Assembly (NCBI GenBank): GCA_036675265.1
Contig: JAKFFJ010000024.1
Coordinates: 27,198-91,197, forward strand
Direction: 5' to 3'
DNA length: 64,000 nt
Origin: CAMPJU01 sp036675265
Lineage (GTDB): Bacteria; Pseudomonadota; Gammaproteobacteria; Xanthomonadales; Xanthomonadaceae
The position numbers were made by a program, and so were the translations under genes. Each line of letters opens with the position of its first letter. Position 1 is the first letter of the stretch. The notes beneath the pieces are model-generated. The model was not told the origin of the DNA, ran no database searches, and saw only the letters and a list, made by a program, of their open reading frames with translations. Positions 14,914-25,527 of this stretch are shown here, in pieces.

Positions 14914-16893
14914 TTACGTCACTTGGGCGAGCGGGCAACGGAAGTCCTTGCGTGGGCCGTCGAACGCGCCCCGCAGGCGGTCCGACAGGCGGCGCGCCTT
15001 GCCGTCCAGCCGCCAGTCGTAGAGCACGCTGAAGGCCAGCACGCGCGGCACGTAGTCGCGGGTCTCGTGGTAGCTGATCGTCTCGATCCAGAAGTCCGGG
15101 TCCAGGCCCGGGCGCTCGGCCTGCCAGCGGGCCACCGGCGTCGGACCCGCGTTGTAGGCCGCGATGGCGAAGTAGGGCGTCCCGTGCTTGTCGAGCTGCT
15201 GCCGCAGGTACGCGGTGCCCAGGACGATGTTGGTCTCCGGCTCGTACAGGGACGCACCGCCGCGCCAGGCCCGGCCGAGCCGGCGCGACACCGCGGCGCC
15301 CGTGGCGGGGAGCACCTGCATCAACCCGCGCGCGTCGGCGGCGGAGCGCGCGTGCGCGGTGAAGGTGCTCTCGGCACGGATCTGCGCGGCGATCCACGCG
15401 GGGTCCAGGGCGTGGCGCTTGGCCTCGCGGCGGATCAGGGCCTCGTGCTCGAGCGGGAAGCGCAGGTGGTACAGGCGCAGCTCGTCCGGGTTGTCGTCGC
15501 CCAGGTAGAACACGGCGCGGTCGAACCAGCCGGCGTCCTGGGCGCGGGCGATGGCGATCAGGCGCTGGTCGTCATCGAAGCGCGTCAGTGCGTCCTTCCA
15601 TTCGCGTGCGGCCCAGCCGGGGCGATCCACGCCGTACAGCAGCAGGGCGCGCTGGAGCGCCGCGTCGGCGGCGACCCTGGCGACGTCCGCGGGATCGTGC
15701 TTCGGTTCCCACGGGCAGAGGGCGTACGGCGCCTCGATCCGGTCGGCGGCCAGGAAGCCGTGGTAGTCCGCCGCCCGTGCCGCCTCGGCATAGCGCGCGC
15801 GTGCGGTGGACGCGTCGCCGGTCAACGCGGCCAGGCGGCCCTCGAAATACGCGTACTTCGAGTCGGCCCGCTGCTTGGCGGGCATCGCGCGGATCGCGGC
15901 CAGCGCGGCAGGCCAGTCCTTGCGCGCGAGCGCTTCGCGCACGCGCCATTCGTGCAGGCGCTCGTCGTAGGCCGACGCGGGCACGGCGGCCAGCCGACGC
16001 GCGGATCCGGGCAGGTAGGACGCGACCGACCACAGGGCGACCTGGTACAGCACGCGCGCGCGCTGGTCGGCGTCGAAGCCGAGGGCATCCGCGACCGGCG
16101 GCAACAGCGCTTCGGCCTTGCCCGGGTCGTCCTGCGCCAGGCGTGCGAGCGCATGCGAGGCGATGCGCCGGCTGCGCGCCGTCTTCGGCCATGACGCGGC
16201 GCTGCCATCGGGGCTGGCGACGTAAGCCGCGTATCGCTCGCCGAGCGAGCGGTCGCCAGACGGCAGGTCGCGCGCGACGAACTTCATCAGGCCGGACGAC
16301 CCCTCGGCGGCCGCGGCCTCCAGGCGCGTCCAGCGCACGGCGGGTGTCAGGCCACCGCGTGATGCGAGCGCCTCGAACACCGGGTCGCACGCTTCCGGCA
16401 ACGACTCGCCGGCGTCGCGCCAGAGCTGCTGCGCCTGCGCATCCCACGCCGCGTCCGCGGCGCCCGTGGCATGGCGTGCGCGCAGGTCATGGCAGGCGAG
16501 CGCGACACCTTCGACGCCCGGTGCCCATGCAGCGCGGAACGCGCGCCAATCTTCCCGGTCGGCGAGTTCCTTCAACCAGGCTTCGCGGAACGCCGCGGCC
16601 ACGGCCTGGCCGCGATGGCGCGCCAGGAATTCGGTGCCACGCGCGACCGTCAGGTCGTCAAGGCCTTCGACCAGGGCGGCGTACTCGATCCATCCCGCCA
16701 GCGGATGCGTGGCCAGGCCTGCCTTGCGCGCCGCATCCGTGTCGCCGCGCGCGGCCGCCTCGAACGCGGCGCGCACCGCCGGCTGGCCGGCGGACGTTGC
16801 CGACGCGCCAGGCGGAACCAGCGCGAAAGCGAGGAGGAAGGGCGCCAGCCACGCACGTGCGCGGGTGGCTGGAAGCGGGCGCTTGGAGGACAT
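14914..16893 (-). CDS. slt: Soluble lytic murein transglycosylase (Slt70 type)
   Basis: Periplasmic enzyme that cleaves peptidoglycan glycan strands to anhydro-muropeptides. 659 residues from ATG 16893, with a signal peptide (AWLAPFLLAFALVPPGASA). A long alpha-superhelical U/L region fills residues 30-470. The catalytic SLT domain near residue 500 has IRAESTFTAHARSAADARGL with the catalytic Glu, LMQVLPATG, and AAYNAGPTPVARW. The start is fixed by the signal peptide and by a TATCAT box seven bases upstream. An in-frame ATG at 16998 has no signal-like sequence and was not chosen. Confidence 0.94.
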   Translation of the reverse strand: MSSKRPLPATRARAWLAPFLLAFALVPPGASATSAGQPAVRAAFEAAARGDTDAARKAGLATHPLAGWIEYAALVEGLDDLTVARGTEFLARHRGQAVAAAFREAWLKELADREDWRAFRAAWAPGVEGVALACHDLRARHATGAADAAWDAQAQQLWRDAGESLPEACDPVFEALASRGGLTPAVRWTRLEAAAAEGSSGLMKFVARDLPSGDRSLGERYAAYVASPDGSAASWPKTARSRRIASHALARLAQDDPGKAEALLPPVADALGFDADQRARVLYQVALWSVASYLPGSARRLAAVPASAYDERLHEWRVREALARKDWPAALAAIRAMPAKQRADSKYAYFEGRLAALTGDASTARARYAEAARAADYHGFLAADRIEAPYALCPWEPKHDPADVARVAADAALQRALLLYGVDRPGWAAREWKDALTRFDDDQRLIAIARAQDAGWFDRAVFYLGDDNPDELRLYHLRFPLEHEALIRREAKRHALDPAWIAAQIRAESTFTAHARSAADARGLMQVLPATGAAVSRRLGRAWRGGASLYEPETNIVLGTAYLRQQLDKHGTPYFAIAAYNAGPTPVARWQAERPGLDPDFWIETISYHETRDYVPRVLAFSVLYDWRLDGKARRLSDRLRGAFDGPRKDFRCPLAQVT

Positions 16894-16900
16894 GCGCGCG

Positions 16901-16906
16901 ATGATA
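16901..16906 (-). promoter_or_regulatory. TATCAT -10 box immediately upstream of slt
   Basis: Read on the minus strand, TATCAT is followed by seven bases and the slt ATG. The near-consensus box at this spacing suggests a leaderless or very short 5' end. Confidence 0.4.
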
Positions 16907-16948
16907 CCGACGCCCTTTGCGCGGGCATTCGCGCCCCGTGCACACGAC

Positions 16949-17710
16949 TCAGGCGCGCAGCGCCGACTCGGGCACGTCCAGTTCGATGGACAGGGCAAGG
17001 TGGTCGGACAGCGCGGCCGGCAGGGCCTGGTGGTCGGCGCAACGGCCCAGGCCGGGCGTGACGAGGATGTGGTCGATCGCCTTGACCGGCTTCCAGCTCG
17101 GGAACGTCGCCACGACGCACGCCGGCGGCTGCAGCCGGGTCCGCTTGTAGAGCAATTCCATCTCCGGGGTTTCGGGCGTGCAATTGAAGTCGCCCATCAG
17201 CACCGCATGGCGCGAGTCGTGCAGCAGTTCGGCGATGAACGACAGTTGCGACAGCCGCGACGCCGCGCCCAGCGAGAGGTGCGCCACCGCGATCACCAGG
17301 CCGTCGTCGCCGTCCCCGAACCGCGCCAGCAGCACGCCGCGTCCACGGACCCGCCCCGGCAACGGGTGGTCGCTCACCTCGACCGGCTCGATCCTCGCCA
17401 GCAGGCCGTTGGCACTGGAGGCGACGCCGCCCACCCGCCGGTTGGGCTGGTGGCTCCAGTAGTCGAACCCGGCGCGTTCGGCCAGGTAGTGCGTCTGGTT
17501 GGTGAACCCCGAGCGCAGGCTGCCCGGGTCGCTTTCCTGCAGGCCGACGATGTCGTGCTCGCCGGCGAGCTGCGCGATCTGGTCCAGCGCGCCGCGCTTG
17601 TTGGTGGGCAGCACGTGCGACCAGCTGCGCGCCAGGTAGTCCGAGTAGCCGCGCGTGCTGGATCCCGCCTGGATGTTGGCACTGAGCAGCTTGAGCCGGC
17701 GCGTGTCCAT
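16949..17710 (-). CDS. Endonuclease/exonuclease/phosphatase family protein
   Basis: 253 residues from ATG 17710. EEP-fold motifs in order: LLSANIQAG (Asn), GLQESDPGS (metal Glu), VIAVAHLSL, MGDFNCTPETPE (Asp/Asn), IDHILVTPG and LSDHLALSIE (Asp-His pair). No signal peptide or membrane segment. Substrate may be nucleic acid or a phosphoester; the family does not settle it. It follows the DsbA gene by 38 bp, with a stem-loop between. Confidence 0.88.
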   Translation of the reverse strand: MDTRRLKLLSANIQAGSSTRGYSDYLARSWSHVLPTNKRGALDQIAQLAGEHDIVGLQESDPGSLRSGFTNQTHYLAERAGFDYWSHQPNRRVGGVASSANGLLARIEPVEVSDHPLPGRVRGRGVLLARFGDGDDGLVIAVAHLSLGAASRLSQLSFIAELLHDSRHAVLMGDFNCTPETPEMELLYKRTRLQPPACVVATFPSWKPVKAIDHILVTPGLGRCADHQALPAALSDHLALSIELDVPESALRA

Positions 17711-17717
17711 GCGGCGA

Positions 17718-17740
17718 GGCCGGCGCGCGGGGCGCCGGCC
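17718..17740 (-). terminator. GC-rich stem-loop between dsbA and the EEP gene
   Basis: Perfect 9-bp stem (17718-17726 with 17732-17740, 5-base loop) 9 bp past the dsbA stop. No T-run follows on the minus strand, so it may pause or attenuate rather than terminate. Confidence 0.4.
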
Positions 17741-17748
17741 GACGGTCC

Positions 17749-18576
17749 TTACGGCTGCCCCGCCGCGCCCTCCAGCGCGGCCCGCTCCATTGCCACCAGG
17801 TGGCTGGCGGTGCGCAGCGGGTCGGCCCCGATGACCCGGTACTTGCCGTTGACCACCAGGGTCGGCGTGCCGTCGACGCCCGAGCGCTGGATGAACTGCG
17901 TGGCGCGCTTGAGCTTGGCGTCGATGCCGAAGCTGTCCATCGCGGCGGCGAATTCCCCGGCGTCGACATCGGCATGCGCGGCGTACCACTGGCCGATTTC
18001 CTCGGCGCTGGCGTTCTGGATCGGCAGTTCGCCGGCCAGGTGCAGCGCGGCGAACATCGCGTCGTGCGTCTCGTCGGCGACACCCAGCGCCTCGGCGGTG
18101 TAATACGCCTTGGCGTACGGGATCCAGTACCCGCCGAACGGCGCGGGGACGTAGGTCACGCGGACATTGGCCGGCAGCTTCGCCTTCCACGCAGCGATGG
18201 CGGGCTGGAAGGTCGCGCAATGCGGGCAGGTGTAGCCGAACACTTCCACCACCTCGACCTGGCCGTTGGCCGGGTCGAACGGTTCGCCGTTGGGGATCAC
18301 GACGTAATCGGTGCCCTCGACGGGCGCCGGGCCGCTGGCGGCCGCGGCGAGCGCAGCTTCGGCGGCTACCGGGTCGATGGCCACGGCTGCCGCGGCCTGG
18401 TTGGCGGCCGATGCCGCAGCCGCATTGGCCGTGCCGGCCGAGTCCCCGGCAGTGGCGGCGGCGGGCGTCGCGGTGGCCGCGTCGGACGGGGTGTCCTCCG
18501 CGGTGCACGCCGCGATCGGCAGCAGCGCGGCCAGGACCAGGGCCAGGCGCGGAAGCAAGGCAAGGCGCGAAGTCAT
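17749..18576 (-). CDS. dsbA: DsbA-family thiol:disulfide oxidoreductase, lipoprotein
   Basis: 275 residues from ATG 18576, supported by GAGGAGATGACGAA just upstream. N-terminal lipobox IAAC (Cys24) predicts a lipid-anchored periplasmic protein, unlike soluble E. coli DsbA. Residues 25-85 are a low-complexity Ala/Thr/Pro linker. The thioredoxin fold holds the active site FGYTCPHC (Cys117, Cys120) and the cis-Pro loop VDGTPTLVVNGKYRV. It would introduce disulfides into exported proteins. It lies downstream of the cytochrome c4 gene on the same strand. Confidence 0.92.
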   Translation of the reverse strand: MTSRLALLPRLALVLAALLPIAACTAEDTPSDAATATPAAATAGDSAGTANAAAASAANQAAAAVAIDPVAAEAALAAAASGPAPVEGTDYVVIPNGEPFDPANGQVEVVEVFGYTCPHCATFQPAIAAWKAKLPANVRVTYVPAPFGGYWIPYAKAYYTAEALGVADETHDAMFAALHLAGELPIQNASAEEIGQWYAAHADVDAGEFAAAMDSFGIDAKLKRATQFIQRSGVDGTPTLVVNGKYRVIGADPLRTASHLVAMERAALEGAAGQP

Positions 18577-18723
18577 TTCGTCATCTCCTCGGGTGGCGGC
18601 CGCTGGCGGGATCGCACGGAACACCGAGGATACCGGGCAACGTCCTGAACGCCCCGTGCAGGCGACCGGGGCCGGATGCGACGACGCCGGCTCGGGGCCG
18701 GCGCCGGATGCAGCGGGAATGGA

Positions 18724-18740
18724 CCGCGGCCAGGCCGCGG
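18724..18740 (-). terminator. Stem-loop downstream of the cytochrome c4 gene
   Basis: CCGCGGC/GCCGCGG stem with a 3-base loop, 7 bp beyond the cytochrome stop on the minus strand. No T-run; weak candidate. Confidence 0.3.
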
Positions 18741-18747
18741 GGTTCCC

Positions 18748-19629
18748 TTATTCGGTGAAGTCCGCGCGCGGGTGGAGGCCTTCGATGTAGCTGGCGAGCG
18801 CCTGGATTTCCTCGTCCGTCAGCTCGGCGGCGACATTGGCCATCACCGTGTTGGCGTGGTCGCCGCTGCCCATCGCCATGCCGTCGCGGAACAGCTCCAG
18901 CTGGCGGGCGGTGTAGTCGGCGAACTGCCCGGCGACGGCCGGGTAGGGCGGGCCGGGGTTGCCGCGGCCGGCAGGGCCGTGGCACGCCAGGCACGCCGGG
19001 ATCTCGCGTTCGAAATCGCCCGCGCGGTACAGCTGCTGGCCGACCTCGAAGAACTTCAGGCCCGCGTACTTGCCTTCGGTGATCGTGGTGTCGTCGGCGA
19101 TGCCGGCCCCGGTGGCCTGGTCGGCGAAGTACGCGCCGATGTCGCGCATGTCCTGCGCGCTGAGCGGCATCGCGTACGGCTGCATGATCGCGGCCATCGG
19201 CGTGGTGCGCTCGCCGCTCTTGAACAGCGCCAGCTGGCGCGCGATGTAGCGCTCGTTCTGGCCGGCGATGCGCGGGTACTGCGGATCGGACGGATTGCCG
19301 TCCACGCCGTGGCAGGCGGCGCAGACCGCGGCCTTGGCGGCACCGGCCTCGGCATCGCCGGGCTGCGTGTCGGCGAGCGCGGACATCGCGGTCGCGTCGA
19401 TGGAGGCGACCTGGACCGTGCCGGCGCTTTCCAGCGGGGAGACCGTCGCGGTCGAACCGGCGGGCTGTTCCCCGGCAGGCTCTTCGGGCGCTTGCCCGGC
19501 CGGGGCCGTGGCGTCCTCGCCGGCCGGCGGGGTCGCGGGCTCGGCGGTCGGCGTGTTCTGGGCGAAGGCGAAGGCGGCCACCGCGAAGGCGGCGATGCCG
19601 GCGAGGCCGAGGACGCGGGGATGGCGCAT
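18748..19629 (-). CDS. Diheme cytochrome c4-type protein
   Basis: 293 residues from ATG 19629. A hydrophobic export signal (LAGIAAFAVAAFAFA) is followed by a Pro/Ala/Glu-rich spacer to about residue 88. Two cytochrome c domains follow with heme motifs CAACH (103-107) and CLACH (213-217); distal methionines are likely in MAAIMQPYAMPLS and MAMGSGDHANTVMANVA. Cytochrome c4 carries electrons to terminal oxidases in the periplasm, in keeping with the heme A genes at the window start. The low-complexity spacer is longer than in typical c4 proteins and may be a membrane tether. Confidence 0.92.
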   Translation of the reverse strand: MRHPRVLGLAGIAAFAVAAFAFAQNTPTAEPATPPAGEDATAPAGQAPEEPAGEQPAGSTATVSPLESAGTVQVASIDATAMSALADTQPGDAEAGAAKAAVCAACHGVDGNPSDPQYPRIAGQNERYIARQLALFKSGERTTPMAAIMQPYAMPLSAQDMRDIGAYFADQATGAGIADDTTITEGKYAGLKFFEVGQQLYRAGDFEREIPACLACHGPAGRGNPGPPYPAVAGQFADYTARQLELFRDGMAMGSGDHANTVMANVAAELTDEEIQALASYIEGLHPRADFTE

Positions 19630-19735
19630 GCAGGAACTCCGGAGGCGCATGGGGCGGCGCGCCGAAGGCGCCGAAACCGAGAAATTATCGGCGCGCGTCG
19701 CGGGCGGGTCAAACCGGACATGCGATCCTATCGGG

Positions 19736-20425
19736 ATGGCATCGCCCCCGAAACGTCCCGCCTACGCACCCAGGCCCGCGCCGAAGGCCGCACCCAACCC
19801 GCTTGCGCGGGCCAGTTACCTCTGCGCGGCACACAATCCGGGCCAGCTGCCCCCCGATGGCGGGGCGGAGGTCGCGTTCGCCGGCCGGTCGAATGCCGGC
19901 AAGTCCAGTGCGCTGAATGCGCTCGTCGGCCAGAACGCGCTGGCCCGCGTGTCCAAGACCCCCGGGCGCACGCAGCAGCTGGTGTTCTTCGACGTGACGG
20001 CGGGCAGCGAAGGCGCCGCCGGGGTCGCGCCGGCGGATGCGCGCTACCTGGTCGACCTGCCCGGCTACGGCTACGCGAAGGTCCCGCAGGACCTGCAGGC
20101 GCACTGGCAGGCATTCCTGGACGGCTACTTCGGCTCGCGCATGGCATTGCGGGGGCTCGTGGTGGTGATGGACATCCGCCATCCGCTCAAGGACTACGAC
20201 CTGCAGATGCTCGGCTACGCGGTCCGCCGCGGCCTGCCCGCCCACGCGCTGCTCACCAAGGCCGACAAGCTGTCGCGCGGCGCGGTCGGCAACGCGGTGC
20301 TGGCCGTCCGCCGCGAACTCTCCAGTGCCTTCGGCGACTCGGTGACGGTCCAGGCGTTCTCGGGCGAATCGAAGCAGGGTGTCGAAGAGGCCAGGGGTGT
20401 CGTCACCGGCTGGTTGGGACTCTAG
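19736..20425 (+). CDS. engB: Ribosome biogenesis GTP-binding protein YihA/YsxC
   Basis: 229 residues from ATG 19736. GTPase motifs are complete: G1 GRSNAGKSSALNAL, G2 KTPGRTQQL, G3 DLPGYGYAKV, G4 TKADKLSRG. The family assists 50S ribosome assembly. About 25 N-terminal residues rich in Pro/Lys/Ala precede the usual start of homology (NPLARASYL). It is divergent from the cytochrome gene (106 bp between starts) and is followed by gshA on the same strand after 89 bp. Confidence 0.95.
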   Translation: MASPPKRPAYAPRPAPKAAPNPLARASYLCAAHNPGQLPPDGGAEVAFAGRSNAGKSSALNALVGQNALARVSKTPGRTQQLVFFDVTAGSEGAAGVAPADARYLVDLPGYGYAKVPQDLQAHWQAFLDGYFGSRMALRGLVVVMDIRHPLKDYDLQMLGYAVRRGLPAHALLTKADKLSRGAVGNAVLAVRRELSSAFGDSVTVQAFSGESKQGVEEARGVVTGWLGL

Positions 20426-20502
20426 CGACCATCCCGGACCGGGCCCCACTGTGTCCCACCATTGGAACGGGCGCTGAGCTATCCGCCTTCATGGGCGACG
20501 GA

Positions 20503-20508
20503 TACAGT
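20503..20508 (+). promoter_or_regulatory. TACAGT box six bases before the gshA ATG
   Basis: TACAGT, six bases, then ATG at 20515. This supports 20515 over the ATG at 20491 and suggests leaderless transcription. Confidence 0.35.
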
Positions 20509-20514
20509 GGCGCG

Positions 20515-21879
20515 ATGTCGAGTCCCAGCGCCGTCGAAGACACCCCGGTCACCCGTCGCGACGCGCTGGTGGAGTACGTCGCGGAAGGCAGCAAGCCGGT
20601 GGAACAGTGGCGCATCGGGACCGAGCACGAGAAGTTCGGGTTCCGGCTGGACGACCTGCGGCCGCCGGCGTTCGATGGCGACCAGGGCATCGAGGCGCTG
20701 CTGAAGGGATTGACCCGTTTCGGGTGGACCGCGGTCGAGGAACATGGGCGCACCATCGCGCTGGTGCGGCATGGCGCCTCGGTGACGCTCGAGCCTGCCG
20801 GCCAGCTGGAACTGTCCGGCGCGCCGGTGCCCACGATCCACGACACGTGTTGCGAAGTCGACGCCCACCTCGTCGAGGTCAAGGCCGTCGCCGACGAGCT
20901 GGGCCTGGGATTCCTCGGCATGGGCTTCCAGCCCAAGTGGCCGCGCGAAGCGATGCCGTGGATGCCCAAGGGGCGCTACGGGATCATGCGCGCGTACATG
21001 CCGAAGGTCGGCGGCCTCGGCCTGGACATGATGACCCGCACCTGCACCGTGCAGGTCAACCTCGACTACGCGAACGAAGCCGACATGGTGAAGAAGTTCC
21101 GCGTGTCGCTGGCGCTGCAGCCGGTGGCCACGGCGCTGTTCGCCGACTCGCCGTTCACCGAAGGCAGGCCGAACGGGTACCTGAGCTACCGCTCGCACAT
21201 CTGGACCGATACCGATGCCGACCGCACGGGCATGCTGGACTTCGTCTTCGAGGACGGCTTCGGCTTCGAGCGCTACGTCGACTACATCCTCGACGTGCCG
21301 ATGTATTTCAGCTATCGCGACGGGCGCTACGTCGACGCCAGCGGGCAGAGCTTCCGGGACTTCATGGCCGGGCGGTTGCCGGCGCTGCCGGGGGCGGCGC
21401 CGACGTTGCGCGACTGGTCCGACCACCTGACCACCGCCTTCCCGGAAGTGCGGCTGAAGAAGTACCTGGAGATGCGTGGCGCCGATGGCGGCCCGTGGAA
21501 CCGGTTGTGCGCGCTGCCCGCGTTCTGGGTCGGCCTGCTGTACGACGACGCGGCGCTCGATGCCGCGTGGGACCTGGTGAAGGACTTCACGCTCGAGGAG
21601 CGCCATTCGTTGCGCGACGGCGTTCCGCGCCATGCGTTGAAGCTGCCGTTCCGCGGCGCATCCGTGCGGGATCTCGCACTGGAGGCGCTCAAGATCTCCG
21701 CGGCCGGCCTGCGGCGGCGCGCGCGCATGAACCCGAACGGCGCGGACGAACGCATCTTCCTGCAGCCGCTGATCGAGTTCGCCGAAGCCAACGAGACGCC
21801 GGCCGAGCGCAAGCTGGCCCTGTTCCGCAGCGAGTGGAACGGCAGCGTCGACCCGGTGTTCCGGGAATTCGCGTACTGA
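20515..21879 (+). CDS. gshA: Glutamate-cysteine ligase, plant/proteobacterial GCS2 type
   Basis: First step of glutathione synthesis, ATP-dependent joining of glutamate and cysteine. 454 residues. The family opening is clear: VEQWRIGTEHEKFGF, with the Glu residues of the active site, followed by HGASVTLEPAGQLELSGAP, MGFQPKWPREAMPWMPKGRY, DMMTRTCTVQVNLDY and FLQPLIEFAEANETPAE near the end. This class is the one used by xanthomonads and alphaproteobacteria and is unrelated in detail to E. coli GshA. Start 20515 is preferred to 20491 because of the spacing of the upstream TACAGT box. Confidence 0.95.
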   Translation: MSSPSAVEDTPVTRRDALVEYVAEGSKPVEQWRIGTEHEKFGFRLDDLRPPAFDGDQGIEALLKGLTRFGWTAVEEHGRTIALVRHGASVTLEPAGQLELSGAPVPTIHDTCCEVDAHLVEVKAVADELGLGFLGMGFQPKWPREAMPWMPKGRYGIMRAYMPKVGGLGLDMMTRTCTVQVNLDYANEADMVKKFRVSLALQPVATALFADSPFTEGRPNGYLSYRSHIWTDTDADRTGMLDFVFEDGFGFERYVDYILDVPMYFSYRDGRYVDASGQSFRDFMAGRLPALPGAAPTLRDWSDHLTTAFPEVRLKKYLEMRGADGGPWNRLCALPAFWVGLLYDDAALDAAWDLVKDFTLEERHSLRDGVPRHALKLPFRGASVRDLALEALKISAAGLRRRARMNPNGADERIFLQPLIEFAEANETPAERKLALFRSEWNGSVDPVFREFAY

Positions 21880-21901
21880 GCTCCCGGCCCGGCTGGCGGG
21901 G

Positions 21902-22246
21902 TCAGGCGGAAGACACGTCCCGCAGTTCCCACGCGTTGCCCGCCAGCAGGCGCAACCGGTGGCGCAGCACGCTGCCCGGGATCGAGGTCACCGCGATGAG
22001 GTCGATGTGCAGGTCGTCCTGGCGACCCTCGACGCTTGCGTCCGGGTCGATGGCGCCGAACGCGGGATCGACCGCATCCGGATCGTCCTGTGCCGCGCGC
22101 CAGCGCTCGAACAGGTTGCCGGTGCGCAACGCATCCTCCAGCTGGCGCGCAAACCCGTCCGCGCCGCTGGCATCGAACGAGAATGCGGGATCGTCCCCGC
22201 GCGCGCGCGTGGGTTCGGGCAGGCTCAGGTAGTAGCGGGTGGCCAT
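21902..22246 (-). CDS. Conserved hypothetical protein
   Basis: 114 residues, no signal peptide or membrane segment, acidic, starting MATRYYLSLPEPTRARGDD. The body (FARQLEDALRTGNLFERWRA and IDLIAVTSIPGSVLRHRLRL) looks like a compact soluble domain but matches no family I can name. It is the last gene of a leftward run behind the DUF1761 protein (25 bp gap). Confidence 0.7.
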   Translation of the reverse strand: MATRYYLSLPEPTRARGDDPAFSFDASGADGFARQLEDALRTGNLFERWRAAQDDPDAVDPAFGAIDPDASVEGRQDDLHIDLIAVTSIPGSVLRHRLRLLAGNAWELRDVSSA

Positions 22247-22271
22247 GGCGACTCCTGTCTTCGGACTGGCG

Positions 22272-22664
22272 TCACATTAGCCCGATGACCAGCCCGTACA
22301 GCGTGAACTGCAACACGTGGTAACCCGCGTCGATCAGCCAGAGCTTCAGCGACCGCCCCGCGAACAGGTAGTTGATGCCGAAGCTCGTCGCCACGAAGCA
22401 CAAGCCGGTCAGGAAGCCGACGTGCAACGCGAACGCCAGCGACGGCTCGGAGCGCCCGACCAGTGCGGCCAGTGCCCAGGCGGCGATGAGGCTCAACACG
22501 AACGCGCCGCCGAACACCGCCGCCGGATGGCGCGGCTTGGCGTCCATGTCCACGCCGGCCTCCCGGCACCAGGCCGTCTTGAACAGCGGGCCGTACCAGA
22601 TGCCACCCAGCACGAAGGCGGACACCGCCGCCACCAGCACCGCCAGCCAGTTCACGTCAGGCAT
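22272..22664 (-). CDS. DUF1761 family membrane protein
   Basis: 130 residues with four membrane helices. DUF1761 features: VSAFVLGGIWYGPLFKTAW in the first helix and loop, a central GFLTGLCFVATSFGINYLF, and a final IDAGYHVLQFTLYGLVIGL. Function of the family is unknown. It begins 15 bp after the second amidohydrolase gene, so it is probably in the same transcript. Confidence 0.85.
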   Translation of the reverse strand: MPDVNWLAVLVAAVSAFVLGGIWYGPLFKTAWCREAGVDMDAKPRHPAAVFGGAFVLSLIAAWALAALVGRSEPSLAFALHVGFLTGLCFVATSFGINYLFAGRSLKLWLIDAGYHVLQFTLYGLVIGLM

Positions 22665-22679
22665 TGCCGTTCTCCCCGG

Positions 22680-24022
22680 TCAGTTGGAACCTGCGTCCGG
22701 ATACGCGCGAGGCAGGCCGCCCGCTTCGGGCGTGCCCTGGGTGCGCAGGTAGCGGTCCCGCAGCTCGGTCTGCCGGCTGCGCATCGGGATCGCCACGCCG
22801 TCGAGCCAGACCTGCAGCGCGACGCTGCTCACTTCCAGCGGATCCCCGCTCCACAACGCCAGGTCGGCGCGCCGTCCGACGGCGATCGTGCCGACCTGGT
22901 CGTCGACGCCGAGGACCCGCGCCGGCACGCGGGTCAGGCCGGCCAGGCCCGCTTCCCACGGCAGGCCGTTGGCGACGGCGTTGCCCGCGAGCTGGCGCAC
23001 CTTGCGCGCGTTGTGCGAGTTGTCGCCCGCCTGCGCGAAGGACACGGACACGCCGGCCGCGTGCAGGCGCGCGGCGTTCTCCAGCGTCGAGGCGATGCGG
23101 TCGAAACTGTCGGGCAGGTTCTGCAACGGGTCGACGAACACGGGCACGTTGGCGGCAGCGAGTTGCGGCGCGAGCTTCCACGCTTCCGCCCCGCCGGCGA
23201 TCGCGATCGCCACGTCGTGCCGGTCGGCCCAGCGCAGCAGCTGGCGGATGTCAGCGGCGCGATGCACGCCGACGACCACGCGGCCGCCGTCGTCCAGGTA
23301 ACGCCGCAACGTGTCGCGCCCGGCGGGCGTCAGGAGCGAATGCCTGGACTCCGGCGAGATCCGGCCACGCGCCTCCGCGACCAGCTGGTCGAGCAGCATC
23401 CACTGCGCGGCGCGCGAGTTGCCGGTCAGTTCCGCGGCGCCGCCGCCCAGGTCGACGAACAGCACGCGCTCGCCGATCGGGTCGGGCGACCCGTCCATCC
23501 GGACGACCCCGCCCTGGCCGCCGACGATCGAGCCGCCCAGCGTGGCGTTGGCACTGAGCAGCGTCCAGCCGATGCCGTCGATGCGCGCCACCGGCACGAG
23601 CACGGACGCCGGGTTGTAGGCCAGGGTCACGTCGAACTCGGGCCGCACGGTCATCTGGCTGGTGAGCACGCCGAGCCCCAGGCTGGCGTCGGTGGTGGGC
23701 TCCTCGGCGGAGACTTCCTCGATGCCGATGCCGGAAATGCCGCCGAACAGCGTCGGCGTCAGCGGCCGACCCCCGGCTTCCACCACCTGCGCGCCTGCCG
23801 CGTCCAGGCCGTTGCCCACGGCGGCGATGCGGCCGTCGCGCACCAGTACGTCGGCGCCCTGGAGCGTGCCGCGCTCCGTGGCGGTGTGCACGGTGGCGTT
23901 GCGGATCAGCACATCCTGCGCGCCGGCGGCGAATGCAAACAACAAGGCTGTCATCCCCGCGAAGGCGGGGATCCAGAGCGATGGATTCCCGCCTTCGCGG
24001 GAATGGCGAGGCACGCAGCGGT

Positions 24023-24026
<4 letters not shown>
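22680..24026 (-). CDS. Amidohydrolase-superfamily protein with a repeat-derived signal peptide
   Basis: 448 residues from ATG 24026, overlapping the upstream amidohydrolase stop by 4 bp (ATGA). The fold is recognisable from DVLIRNATVHTATERG at the start and AVGRRADLALWSGDPLEVSS near the end, typical of imidazolonepropionase-like amidohydrolases. The metal-binding HxH motif expected after PLTPTL is absent (FGGISGIG instead), so catalysis may be lost or altered. Residues 8-26 are encoded by an extragenic palindrome; the hydrophobic core of the export signal (AGMTALLFAFAAGA) straddles its end. Likely an exported partner of the upstream paralogue. Confidence 0.88.
23950..24005. repeat. REP-type palindrome lying inside a coding region
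   Basis: Starting GTCATCCCCGCGAAGGCGGG and ending CGCCTTCGCGGGAATGG, this 56-bp inverted repeat has two hairpin halves and matches the family seen at 4645 and 41438. It is in frame with, and translated as residues 8-26 of, the amidohydrolase at 22680-24026. Confidence 0.85.
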
Positions 24027-25441
<1,415 letters not shown>

Positions 25442-25514
25442 CGGTGGTCTCCCCAATCGTCCGGGGACCGTAGCCCCGGGCAGGGCCGGTGCCAACCCTG
25501 ACGATAGTCATGGA

Positions 25515-25520
25515 TAGAAT
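25515..25520 (+). promoter_or_regulatory. TAGAAT -10 box seven bases before the amn ATG
   Basis: TAGAAT followed by CGCCCCC and ATG. No Shine-Dalgarno sequence fits in between, so the message is probably leaderless. Confidence 0.45.
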
Positions 25521-25527
25521 CGCCCCC

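Noticed and set aside
16894..16998. Longer slt with start at 16998
   Set aside because: Adds a Cys/Pro/Arg-rich stretch before the signal peptide, contrary to export signals; the TATCAT box also fits 16893.
18676..21879. A rightward open frame of over 1000 codons covering the cytochrome c4 region through gshA
   Set aside because: Only the part from 20515 has family similarity (GshA). The upstream portion is the antisense of the cytochrome gene and another frame of engB, kept open by high GC.
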